NCBI RefSeq assembly: GCF_011397635.1
Contig: NC_064771.1
Span: 18,477,379 to 18,541,378 of the forward strand
DNA from: Epinephelus fuscoguttatus
Taxonomy: Eukaryota > Chordata > Actinopteri > Perciformes > Serranidae
Reading direction: 5' to 3'
Length of the DNA stretch: 64,000 bases
Below are positions 12,301-21,600 of the stretch, in pieces (position 1 is the stretch's first letter; each line of letters opens with the position of its first letter). The translations under genes were made by a program, and so were the position numbers. The notes beneath the pieces are model-generated. The model searched no databases. It was not told where the DNA came from and saw only the letters and a list, made by a program, of their open reading frames with translations.

Positions 12301-15015
12301 TTCCAAAAATTTAACACATCATGTATGTATTGTCGTCTGTGGCTCTAGAGGAGCTATTAAAGTCTGGGAGAGTAACCCTGGTGATGTCATCTAGCCTCAG
12401 TCCCGCCCACACTGGAAGGGAAAACAATGATAGTTACGCTTGAGGTAACAGTCAGGTCAGCAGAACACCTAAAAGAGACCTCAAGGTCAGACTACTTGAC
12501 CTTGAGGCTTCCCAGTTGTGGCGGAGGGAACACAGCTGCCCAGATAAGGGTGCTTAGCCAGCTCTGTTGCCATAGCTCCCAGGGTTAAGGGGAAGGGAGA
12601 TTGCCCCATGTTCCAGGCTCAACAGACGAGAGACTCTTTTTAGATATGTGCATTTTGTTAGAGACAGTCAAGGTGATTCAGCTCGAGCCAGGTGAGTGTG
12701 CTTGTTGTTTAAAGTTGGTAACCAATAGAAACTTCACATAGCCATAGGTCAGGACAGAATAACCTTATCTGGGAACATGGAGTAACTCACAAGGGAATAC
12801 TGTTTGGGTTAAATGCAAGAACTAGGCAAGGACACCCTCAGAAACTCTGGACGGCATACACAGTGTGACACTCAGTATGTTGAGCGGGGATTCTCTTCGA
12901 TCAAGTCTTCAGAAGACAAAATTGGATATTGCTGACATTACTTTCATAAAGTGGAGGTTTTGTATGTATTAAATGAGTTACTTTTGCTAATTTGTCCAGA
13001 AAGACTGTTTACGTTAAAGGTAACTATGCTATGCAAGGCCTGGTGTTGATATTTGTAGATTAAATGATGATCTTACCTGGTGATTTGATCAAATATTGGT
13101 AGTACACAAGTTGCCTGAAGAAAATGTTTGCAACGTAGGTTACTGCAAACCACGGATATGTTACATTTTTACATTTCAAAGGTATTAAATCAGCATTTCT
13201 TAGGTGACTTAGTAAATGAGCTGACTTTTTCATTGAGAGGAGGAGGGGATGGTGGATGGTGTGTCACCGTGGTGAAACACCTGCCAACCTGCAGGCCACT
13301 GTTTTTTGAAACCAAAAAACAAAAGTGGTTGTGTTTTAGCGAGTCATTGCTGTGTTTCCAGTTGCTTTTTAGCCGCCATATGTGGGTGTTTTTTAGGGAC
13401 CAATTGTGATTTTCTTTTTTTTTTAAGAATTTTTTTGGGGGGCATTTTTTGCCTTTAATGGACAGGACAGTTAAGTGTGAAAGGGAGAGAGAGAGGGAGT
13501 GACATGCAGCAAAAGGCCACAGGCTGGACTTGAACCCGGGCCGCTGCGGCAACAGCCTTGTACATGGGGCGCCTGCTCTGCCACTAAGCCACCGATGTCC
13601 CGAATCCTGATTTTCCACAGGGCATAGTCCCCAAAAAATCATTCGTTTTTTACATGGACATCGCTGTGTTTTCTGCTGTGATTTTGCCCCCAACACTGGA
13701 GATTTTAAGCTCAAACATGATCTTTTTTCTAAACATAACCAAGTTGTTTTTGTGCCTAAACCTAGCCACATGTTAACCACAGCATTATTAAAATTTAAAG
13801 TTCCGTAAACTTAACGTATCAATGGTTTGCAGAAATGTACAACACCAAAAAATTTTCTGGCGATTGATTTAGTTGTAAATATCAAAGTATTTCACTTCTG
13901 AAATAAGCAAAGGTAAGGAGAGGGGACTTTAAGACAGACTGACAATATTGAGTTTGACAATATACATTTTCCTTTCTGATAGACACAGGTTGCTAAAATA
14001 ATCCTTTAAATGTAATGTTTTTAGCTAGCGACAGGTTTTTGTGAGGTTATCAGCTGTTGGTTGCAAATCGTGGTGACAATTGTTTTCCCGTCTGGTGGGC
14101 GTGGTTTCAGGGTATGATGCCCTCTTTCTTTGTTTTTGGCTCGGGTTCAATGTCAGCAAGTTTTTGTTGGGAGCCCTGTGCCACAAAGTTGGGCCTGGGG
14201 TTTAAAAATATGTGGATAGTGATGAAACATGATTTTCCTATTGCATTATGGGAAGTTCAGTATTCTCTCCTTCACCAGTCTCCTTGAAAGTATCAGGTGT
14301 GCAAACTAGATTTACATTTGTGTGAGATCTAAAATATCTTGTGCATGTTAAGTGGAAACTCAACACACACCCTCCACGCAGTGTTTGCTCTGACGTCTGA
14401 GGTTGCACTCCCTCATATGCCACACTGTGGTCACTCTGATGTGTGGGGGAGGGGTATGATATGCAGAAAGCCAAAAAAGCCAATACAGTATTTCTATTTT
14501 GTCTGACATAAAACACTCTACATAAACTTTGGTCCTGTCTTCATTTTTTACTGTTGTTGCTTCACAGAAACAAAAGCAGCCGTCACAGACCCCCACACTG
14601 AAGGCATTGAATACATCGACGAACACGTGGATGGAGAGAATAACAACATTGACAGGGACGAGGAGACAAAGTCAGACTTGGATGAAGACAGTGACAAAGA
14701 AAGAGACGAAGACCCGGGAGCACTGCACATCAACAGAGTGAACTTGAGGAAGGGCCCCAGAGAGAACGAGAGAGCACGTTTGAGAGTGTGCGTGGAGATC
14801 ACACACCCCGCGCTCAAGCTTCCTGTTTATCGGACCTGGACAGGTGAGACAAACGAACAGATTAAACAGAGTCTACATCATGAGTGAAAGATAACTGAAG
14901 TGCCAACTGCCAAAAAGTTGATGTGACACTCAACAGGAAGTTAGCTCATGTTTTCCAGCTTGATCTTGTGTCTTCTCTTTCAGAGCCCAATGAGGAAATT
15001 TCATCTTCCGCATGA
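316..15015 (+). CDS. Multi-Ig transmembrane protein (V-C1-C1-TM plus C-terminal Ig-like modules)
   Basis: Model exons: 316-370, 3716-4042, 4167-4460, 4643-4948, 5239-5349, 7756-7917, 10632-10946, 11040-11090, 11177-11431, 11509-11853, 11971-12243, 14568-14843, 14984-15015; 933 aa. Every junction is phase 1, as usual for Ig exons. Residues 1-18 are a short hydrophobic signal-like start (the least certain exon). Residues 19-127 are a V-type domain with Cys, Trp and the GVYEC motif. Residues 128-225 and 226-327 are C1-type domains with FYP and a Cys pair. A helix at about 340-360 is followed by RRR, implying N-out/C-in topology. Residues 365-933 hold further V/C1-like modules, an acidic linker and a stop. 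The ectodomain has about nine N-glycosylation sequons, the tail about four. The V-C1-C1-TM order resembles SIRP or tapasin-related receptors; no orthologue is recognised. The second half could instead be a separate gene or an isoform. Confidence 0.72.
371..2957 (+). other. Ig gene intron 1, left part
   Basis: No recognised coding domain on the plus strand. It holds a possible antisense exon (1243-1390) with CCAAT boxes nearby (1694, 1734, 1790). The rest is AT-rich sequence with no clear feature. Confidence 0.4.
1243..1390 (-). CDS. Possible first exon of a divergent minus-strand gene
   Basis: Read on the minus strand from the ATG at 1390, a Pro/Ser-rich open frame of 49 codons (MCAPPHSPPPQ, ending DSLNSLLDQLTG) runs to a donor-like ag|gttaga at 1243. 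Three CCAAT motifs lie 300-400 bp upstream at 1694, 1734 and 1790, as in a housekeeping promoter. The remainder would lie left of position 1 or be hidden in introns. I do not recognise the family. It may be a chance ORF in a GC-rich patch. Confidence 0.3.
2958..3640 (+). repeat. Tandem array of ~140-bp units, about five copies
   Basis: Units begin near 2958, 3115, 3262, 3405 and 3540 (last one partial). Shared blocks are gggaatttcttcaaatttgg, cacaaacgtccacttggact, gattagattttggtggtca and a block with AGGTCA followed by TGTGACCT. It ends about 75 bp before the V-domain exon. Similar AATTTGGCACA-type blocks are widespread in fish genomes. Confidence 0.85.
5239..5349 (+). other. Transmembrane exon of the Ig gene
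   Basis: This 111-nt exon (phase 1-1) encodes 37 aa: a short stalk, a hydrophobic helix of about 20 residues (VAMMCISIVLVFLLCFGF) and the stop-transfer RRR. It is a multiple of three with equal phases, so skipping it would keep the frame and remove the membrane anchor. Confidence 0.8.
5389..6200 (+). mobile_element. MITE-like repeat interrupted by a SINE
   Basis: It starts with AAAGGGACAGCTCACC, the terminus of a common fish fold-back family. Its distal part (about 5963-6150) matches, in inverted or rearranged form, the element at 34753-35091: both contain the GTTAGCTAGCTCAG and AGTAGATGCACGCTTCCTT blocks and the TGAGCAGTTTCATGTAGG end. The SINE at 5608-5960 sits inside. Confidence 0.6.
5608..5960 (+). 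mobile_element. tRNA-derived SINE
   Basis: A tRNA-like head is visible (GGCAGTAGTTCAGTCCACAGG as box A region, GGTTCCTGTTCAAGTCC as box B). The body is followed by a LINE-type tail (ccctcggggattaataaagt) and an A/T-rich AAATAAAT tract. It is in plus orientation, in intron 5 of the Ig gene. Confidence 0.8.
7179..7379. mobile_element. hAT-type MITE, 201 bp
   Basis: The ends are inverted repeats (CAGTGGTTCCCAACTGG and CCAGTTGGGAACCACTG). Flanks gtctatgt and gtctgatt look like a decayed 8-bp target duplication. A second copy is at 51473-51792. There is no coding capacity. Confidence 0.8.
7756..7917 (+). other. First exon after the TM exon (N-terminal half of a V-like module)
   Basis: It encodes KSLNVSGIILPPRVIVGQ and continues to a TAWFLNDT segment, in phase with the TM exon. 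The B-strand position where a Cys is expected is not Cys. The second half of the module is on exon 10632-10946. Confidence 0.65.
8780..9772. mobile_element. Long imperfect fold-back element with a nested palindrome
   Basis: The left arm (8780-9016) is repeated in reverse complement at about 9545-9772; for example ACAGAAAACATACTGATTTA and GTCTCATTTATCCAGTC recur inverted. A second palindrome is nested at 9017-9406, bounded by TAGTTGTTCTTTTATCTCAG and its complement. No ORF of note. It lies in intron 6 of the Ig gene. Confidence 0.75.
9800..10090 (+). mobile_element. 3' end of an L2-type LINE
   Basis: It carries blocks typical of fish L2-type 3' ends: TTTGCATGTTCTCCCTGTGT, CCAAAGACATGCAGGTTG, GTCAGCTGGGATAGACTG and a final ATAAATGAATGAATG tail. 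It is truncated at its 5' end. Confidence 0.6.
10091..10461. mobile_element. Fold-back MITE
   Basis: The left arm (10091-10165) and right arm (about 10400-10461) are inverted copies sharing GAGATACTTA, the CTACAGTAGGTGGC-type block and TCCCTGTTTGCAGAA. The middle has no coding signal. Confidence 0.7.
12244..14567 (+). other. Ig gene intron 11
   Basis: Mostly unannotated. Near 12874-12930 a short frame reads VERGFSSIKSS, reminiscent of the C-terminal region of hAT transposases, but it is too short to call. A SINE in minus orientation lies at 13414-13602. Confidence 0.4.
13414..13602 (-). mobile_element. tRNA-derived SINE, minus strand
   Basis: Read on the minus strand it begins with a tRNA-like head (GTGGCTTAGTGGCAGAGCAG as box A, GGGTTCAAGTCCAGCC as box B). 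A body and a tail (TTAAAGGCAAAAAATG) ending in poly-A follow. Confidence 0.8.
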
Positions 15016-15279
15016 CAGCCCTGATGTGTGCAAGAGTGCCACTGTATTTCATATATCCCATATAATATATCTAATATATATCTTTATAGTAGTAGCCAAG
15101 GTAGTCTTTGATGATGTGGATTTGCATCTACTATGTTTGGTTTTTATTTATTACCTTTTATTCTTAATCTGTCACCCATCACCTTTTTCCAACCTCATGA
15201 TTTTTTATAAATGTTCATATTTTTGTACGAATAATTTTACAATAATAATCTGGTTCTTTTTCCTCAATCTGCTTTGGAG

Positions 15280-15285
15280 AATAAA
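15280..15285 (+). terminator. Poly(A) signal of the Ig gene
   Basis: AATAAA about 265 bp after the stop codon at 15015, with a T-rich downstream stretch. Confidence 0.6.
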
Positions 15286-15708
15286 ATCTAATTTTTTTTG
15301 AAGAGATGTTTCTTTGTATTTTGTTTTTCTCTGTGAAGATGAGTCAACAGGCAGAGTTACTGTAGTTCTCTTCTGTTCAGTGTTCTCATATCTGCTATTG
15401 GTCAACCACTGAAAGAAGTTCTCATTTTAAAACACACTTCTGTTTTTTCTCTGCTGCACTCCGACCACAGAGAATGTCACTTCACTGCTCTGAGCGGACG
15501 AGGTGCTGCGTGGTTGAACTGTGAAATTAAGATGTTGTTTAGTTTAGAACTTCCTTCTTATTCAGCGAGTACGTCGACCACGGCTGCAAACATGCATATT
15601 GCAAAATACAGTTTTCATTCCTTGTATATGAAATAAGATTTGTGTATTTTGTGTTCTGCAAAATTCTACCAGCTTCCACAGATATTGTCTATGTGATACT
15701 TTTTAGTA

Positions 15709-16836
15709 TACACACTGGCCACTTTATTAGGTACACCTTGACCCCTTTTGCCTTCAGAACTGCCTTAATTCTTCATTTCATAGATTCAACAAGGTGCTGG
15801 AAACATTCCTCAGAGATTTCGGTCCATATTGACATGATAGCATCACACAGTTGCTGCAGAAAGTGCTCTATTGGATTGAGATCTGGTGACTGTGAAGGCC
15901 AGTGGAGTACAGTGAACTCATTGTCATGTTCAAGAAACCAGTTTGAGATGATTTGAGCTTTGTGACATGGTGCGTTATCCTGCTGGAAGTAGCCATCAGA
16001 AGATGGGTACACTGGTCATAAAGGGATGGACACAGTCAGCAACAATACTCAGGTAGGCTGTGGTGTTTAAACCATGCTCAGTTGGTACTAAGGGGCCCAA
16101 AGTGTGCCAAGAAAATCTCCCTCACACATTTACACCACCAGCAGCAGCCTGAACCGTTGATACAAGGCAGGATGGATCCATGCTTTCATGTTGTTTACAC
16201 CAAATTCTGACCCTACCATCTGAATGTGGCAGCAGAAATCCAGACTCATCAGACCAGGCAACGTTTTTCCAATCTTCTATTGTCCAGTTTTGGTGAGCCT
16301 GTGTGAACTGTAGCCTCAGTTTCCTGTTGTTAGCTGACAGGAGTGGCACCTGGTGTGGTCTTCTGCTGCTGTAGCCCATCTGCTTCAAGGTTGGACGTGT
16401 TGTTGGTTCAGAGATGGTCTTCTGCAGACCTTGGTTGTAATGAATGGTTATTTGAGTTGCCTTTCTATCATCTTGAACCAGTCTGGCCATTCTCCTCTGA
16501 TCTCTGGCATCAACAAGGCATTTTCACCCAGAGAACTGCTGCTCACTGGATATTTTCTCTTTTTCGGACCATCCTCTGTAAACCCTAGAGATGGTTGTGT
16601 GTGAAAATCTGAAATACTCAGACCAGCCTGTCTGATACCAACAACCATGCCATGTTCAAAGTCACTTAAATCACCTTTCTTCCCCATTCTGATGCTCGGT
16701 TTGACCTTCAGCAGGTCGTCTTGACCATGTCTACATGCCTAAATGCATTGAGTTGCTGCCACGTGATTGGCTGATTAGCTGTTTGTGTTAACAAGCTGTT
16801 GAACAGGTGTACCTTATAAAGTGGTCAGTGAGTGTA
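15709..16836 (-). pseudogene. Degenerate Tc1-like transposon
   Basis: The ends are inverted (TACACACTGGCCACTTTATT... and ...AAGTGGTCAGTGAGTGTA) with TA at the borders. On the minus strand three fragments in different frames show Tc1-family transposase features: an N-terminal helix-turn-helix region (16448-16687), the first catalytic Asp in VAWSDESGF (16122-16490), then QQDNAPCHKA and SPDLNPIEH with the remaining catalytic residues (15773-16012). Frameshifts and stops between the fragments make it inactive. Confidence 0.92.
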
Positions 16837-17722
16837 TGTTTTCTAAATTTCAAAAAGAGGACTACATGACCAATGGAAACCTCATACAGCTGCTACTATC
16901 TACTATCTACTACTATCACTATCATGAACATACACTTTGCATGTACTGTATAATAGTGTGCACATCAGCAAGAACTCAATAAGTAGGAATTTTTTGACGT
17001 GACAAGGAAAAAGGTGAATAAATATAACTTTTGCAGGAGAGTGTCAATAATTGACAACAATGCTAAATGCTTAAAGTGTAGCTGTGTGAACAGTACTCCT
17101 CCAATTTAGCATTACACTCTCCTAATATTGAGTCCAGCCCAGACACCAGAAGAAACTGTTGGCTAGTACGTTTCCACAAAGTACGACATTATTTACACAT
17201 TTCGTACATATGATATCAGCAACAGTGACATAATATATATGATCTGACTTTGTCACTGGGAAGTTGAGGGGATGGTAGAGGGTGTGTCACCTAGGCGAGA
17301 TATTTAGAAGTGTATTTGTCCCCCTCAATAAAAACATAAAAGTAGCAGAGGACTTTATTTTGACACAACTAAAGACATTTAACCATAAATTGATGCAAAA
17401 AAGGCACAAGCCGGTGCTTAGAAATTCACCAGAATGCAGAAAGTTAAGTGTTGGATGCTCAAAATTTTATGAAGAAGGACCTGGTCCGCCCGGTCATACC
17501 AGACCAAGTAAGCCCTACAGCTGTAGCAGCAAAATCCCTGAGTGTATGGAAGTGAAAAGGGTGTGTTTCAGTGCTTCTGCATTCAAATTTAATTTGGTCA
17601 AGAGTATATTAGTTTTACTTTGGAGACCGACGTAGTGATGTGCCCAAAGACTGTCTTTGTTATATTAAACTCAAGAAAAAACATAGATGCTCTTGAAGAA
17701 AAGGGTCAGCACATGGGTAGGC

Positions 17723-18043
17723 AAAATGAACTTCAGGCACTCAGATGTGGAGCTGGAACAAATGCTTAAAAAGTTTAAAAGCCTTTATTCAAAAAAAACA
17801 TGGCTGCTTACATTAAAACACTGACTTGTCTTCATCGGGGTTTTTTTTATTTAAAATTTTTATTTTATATTTTATTTTATTTTATGTATTTCTTTTATTT
17901 TTATTTTTTGCATTCTGATGAAGACCTTAGGGTTGAAACTGGTCAGTGTTTTAATGTAAGCCATGTTTTTTAATAAAGGCATTTTAACTTAATTCAACTG
18001 CATTAGTTCCTGCTCCATTCATGAGTGCCTGAAGTTCATTTTT
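17723..18043. mobile_element. Fold-back MITE
   Basis: Outer arms aaaatgaacttcaggcactc and its complement lie at 17723 and 18043. Further inverted blocks AACATGGCTGCTTACATTAA and AAACACTGACTTGTCTTCATC sit nearer the centre, around a T/A-rich middle (17842-17925). Confidence 0.75.
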
Positions 18044-18604
18044 TCTTTCCCTATATTCTATTAACTGACAAATTTCAGTCTTGTTTAAGCACATTTTTAA
18101 AATTACAGTGCTGTGTGGGTGGTGTATCTCTAATTTGAACACCAGTCAACCAAATGCAGGCCAATCTGTACTGTTATATTTAAGTTTAAGAGACTTTATA
18201 TTATGGGATGTTTGCAAAGACTGAGATCTGTTTATTTTTGGGAAGTTGGTCCTAATCATGAAGACGCGTTCAGGAGCTCCTGGTGTTGATGAATCAACAT
18301 GAACTCTGCTGAATGTGATCAGATCTATTTAAAAACACCCACATCAGCTCTGAAAGCAGCTGTGGCCTGACTTAACAGAAGCTCTGCGCATATCCGCAAA
18401 CTGTGCAACACGTAAGCTTGATGCTGTGGCGACTCAGCTGTGTTAATCACCTTCTTCCTCATCATGATACACCGGACATATGTCTATACAAGGAACTGAG
18501 CCGCGGCCATCAGCGGAGGCGCACAGGGCTGGGCGCGTTTGGATGGAGCTGCTGTCGAGTTACAGGAAGGTTTAACTTAACTGTTTGTCACATCCAGAGG
18601 AATA

Positions 18605-21600
18605 ATGTCAGAAGGTCAGAGGGACAACACGGAGGAAGGTTTGAGGATGGACGAAGACAGTCCCATGATCAGCAGGGTGGAGAGGACTTTTTGGACAGTT
18701 TGGGTGAGCTGCTGCTGCTGCGTCTTAACGCGACATAACTGCTTTAATTTTAATGTTAGCAGCAGTAAACGTGGATGGAAAGTCTCCATCTTCCTGTGTC
18801 CGTGAACCCCCCTCAGTCTCACTCTCTCACTCTGCACGCACACACACACACACACACACATATGGTATGTTCATACAGGAACAGCACTGACAAAGAAGGT
18901 CATATGAGGTGTTAAATGCACACTACAGAGCCAAAAGTACATGGACACCCAAACATTACATCACTGCTGTTTTTAAATCTGTCTTCAGGAAATTTGTCAT
19001 TTGCACATTGTTCTTGTTGTTTTTTTAATTGTCTAACAATCTCACAAAACATTCCTGAGTGTGAAGAACTCAGAAAACAGAGGCAAAGTCTATATTTTTG
19101 TGTCGGTTTAAAAGCAGTTGAATATTTTAAGCCAGTATTCATCATTTACTGAGTATTGGAAACTTTATTTTTCATATGCAAACATGCATTTAGACAGATT
19201 GCACAGTTTTTCCCTGCTCAGCTGATCTGCTACACGCTCATTTAAACGGTCTAGCTTACACTAGTTTATTGCATTTATGTGGAAGTGATTATTTGTTGGT
19301 GTAGCACTATAACACTGTCTGTGTTTTGCCTACAATTAGAGCCTATTACATAGCTCTGTCTGGGAATTTCCACTAGGAAATATATTAGGAACGTTACAGA
19401 TTTATCCCCCCTCATTCCTCAGCAAAAGCATGAGTGAGGTAGTGATGTTGGACTGTAAGGCCTGGCTCACAAACTATTGTTGTGTTTCAGCAGACCCTCT
19501 TCACAGTGGAAATTTTCACTTGTATGAACTGGAAACACACTGAGAACATTAATGATGGCTGTATTATATTTAGTAGTATGAGTCAAAGAGTCCTCCAACC
19601 CACAGGACCAGGACAGTCTCATATGAACGTTGAGCTTACTAGATGCTTAAAGGTGCTTCAATGCTCCTGTTTTTAGAACAGCAATGGATGATTATGTTTA
19701 AAGCTACAGTGGATAACTTTTGTGAACATAACTTTTTGTCGTATTTGCTGAAAATGTCATTATATTGTGAAAGTAGGATGTCAGACAGTCTGTGAAAAAA
19801 TTATGTCTCTCCCCATCTTCTGCCTCTAATGACATTTGCTAGGATCTACGACTATGCACAGACAACAACCAATCAGAGCTGAGCTGTCAGTGATGTCAAT
19901 TACTGCTCATGAACTGAAGTCAAACTGTCAAACGAGGCAGCGCTGATCAAATATGAAACAAGATTCTGTTACAGCATTGCCTATTTCTCACCTCAGATGT
20001 TTTCAGAAACATTCAGCTGTAAAATGAGAAAGTCTGTGACCCAGCTGCCATGTTAAAAACAAACACCATCCACCAGCCGGAGCAAACTTTCTTGGCTCTG
20101 ACTGGTTGGTTTTATTCATGTGCTATACGGCTGTTAGAAGTGTAACCATAACGCCTAGTAGCAAGGGAAGACTGTAACCATAATTACTGCACACATTATA
20201 TTCTGGAGTTATTTTTCTTACTTAATGGGATAGTGCACCCAGAAAGGAAAATTCAGCCATTATCTACTCACCCATATGCCGAGGGAGGCTCAGGTGAAGT
20301 TTTAGAGTCCTCACATCCCTTGCGAAGATCCCAGGGGAGAGGGGGTAGCAACACAACTCCACCTAATGGAGGCTGACGGCGCCCCAGATTCAAAAGTCTA
20401 AAAACACATCATTGAGACCACAAAATATCTCCATACTGCTCGTGCTTAGTGATCCAAGTGTCCTGAAGCCCCGACATAAAAAGTTGTTTGGAAAAACGTC
20501 ATTTGAACTCTGTTTTTAGCCTCATTGTAGCCTGTAGCTCTAACTGCCTCTCTGGAAACCGCGCTCACATGTGTGCGCGCTTGCACGCAAGACCAGCGAA
20601 AGCACGTGAACACACATGAACGCGGTGCCCACTTGGATCACTACGGATGAGCAGTATGGAGATATTTTGTGGTGTCAATTACGTGTTTTTGGACTTTTGA
20701 ATCTGGGGCGCCATAAGCCTCCATTAGGTGGAGTTGTGTTGCTACTCCCTCTCCCCTTGGATCTCTGCAAGTGATGTGAGGACTCTAAAACTTCACCTGA
20801 GCCTCCCTCGGCATATGGGTGAGTAGATAATGGCTGGATTTTCATTTTTGGGTGCACTATCCCTTTAAGTTACTGTGTTATTTATTAATGGATTCAGCAT
20901 TATTGAGTTACTGGTAAGGTGTTATTTCATCGTCATTTATGGTACTTTGTGTATTGTTTCATTTGTATTGTCATGTGCAGTGTTTAAGTGGAGTCACTGT
21001 GTTCCCTTGGTTATGAGCTAATTGGTTCCTTCCTGCTCTTGTTTTGAAGGGACAGGTGTGAGTGATACACGAGAGAGAGTGAGTGTCTCGTGCTTAACGG
21101 TAAAGGGAAGTTGCTGTACCTCCAAAGTTGGGGTGTGTTAACAACTGCCTTACCATGTTGGTAAAAATTAAATGAAGAGGAAGAAACGAATGTTGCAGCC
21201 CTCTGGGGAACACCAACAATCAAGAAAAGAGGGTTAAAGGAGTGCTACACTGCAACAGAGTAGGCAGAGGATTTTTTCACAGATTATGTCTCATCTGTTT
21301 CAGCAAATATGAGAAAAGGTTATTTTGTAGCTTTCATGTGAAAAATGTTGCTTGTAATGACAACCCTACAGGCAATTATTACCAGCTCTGCAGTTCCTCT
21401 CAGCTCAAAGGAGCATTTTAGCTTCTTTCAGCTCATTGTTTTGGTTTTATGGCCGCAACTTTGAAACCAGGCTACCTGTATGCCGCCAGTCCAGCACCAA
21501 ACAGCAGACAAAGTTAGTTATAGCTGTTGATCATAATGCAGCATTTAGTACCTAAAGAACCAGATACAGAAGATTTTGAAGAGAGCCTTAGGTCGCTTGA

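Noticed and set aside
12870-12930. hAT transposase fragment (VERGFSSIKSS)
   Set aside because: Only about a dozen residues before a stop, with no flanking homology visible. Not enough to call.
13190-13780. 196-codon minus-strand ORF
   Set aside because: Runs through the SINE at 13414-13602 and unrelated intron sequence. No domain.
17282-17635. 117-codon plus-strand ORF
   Set aside because: No recognisable domain, no splice context and composition like intergenic sequence. Treated as chance.
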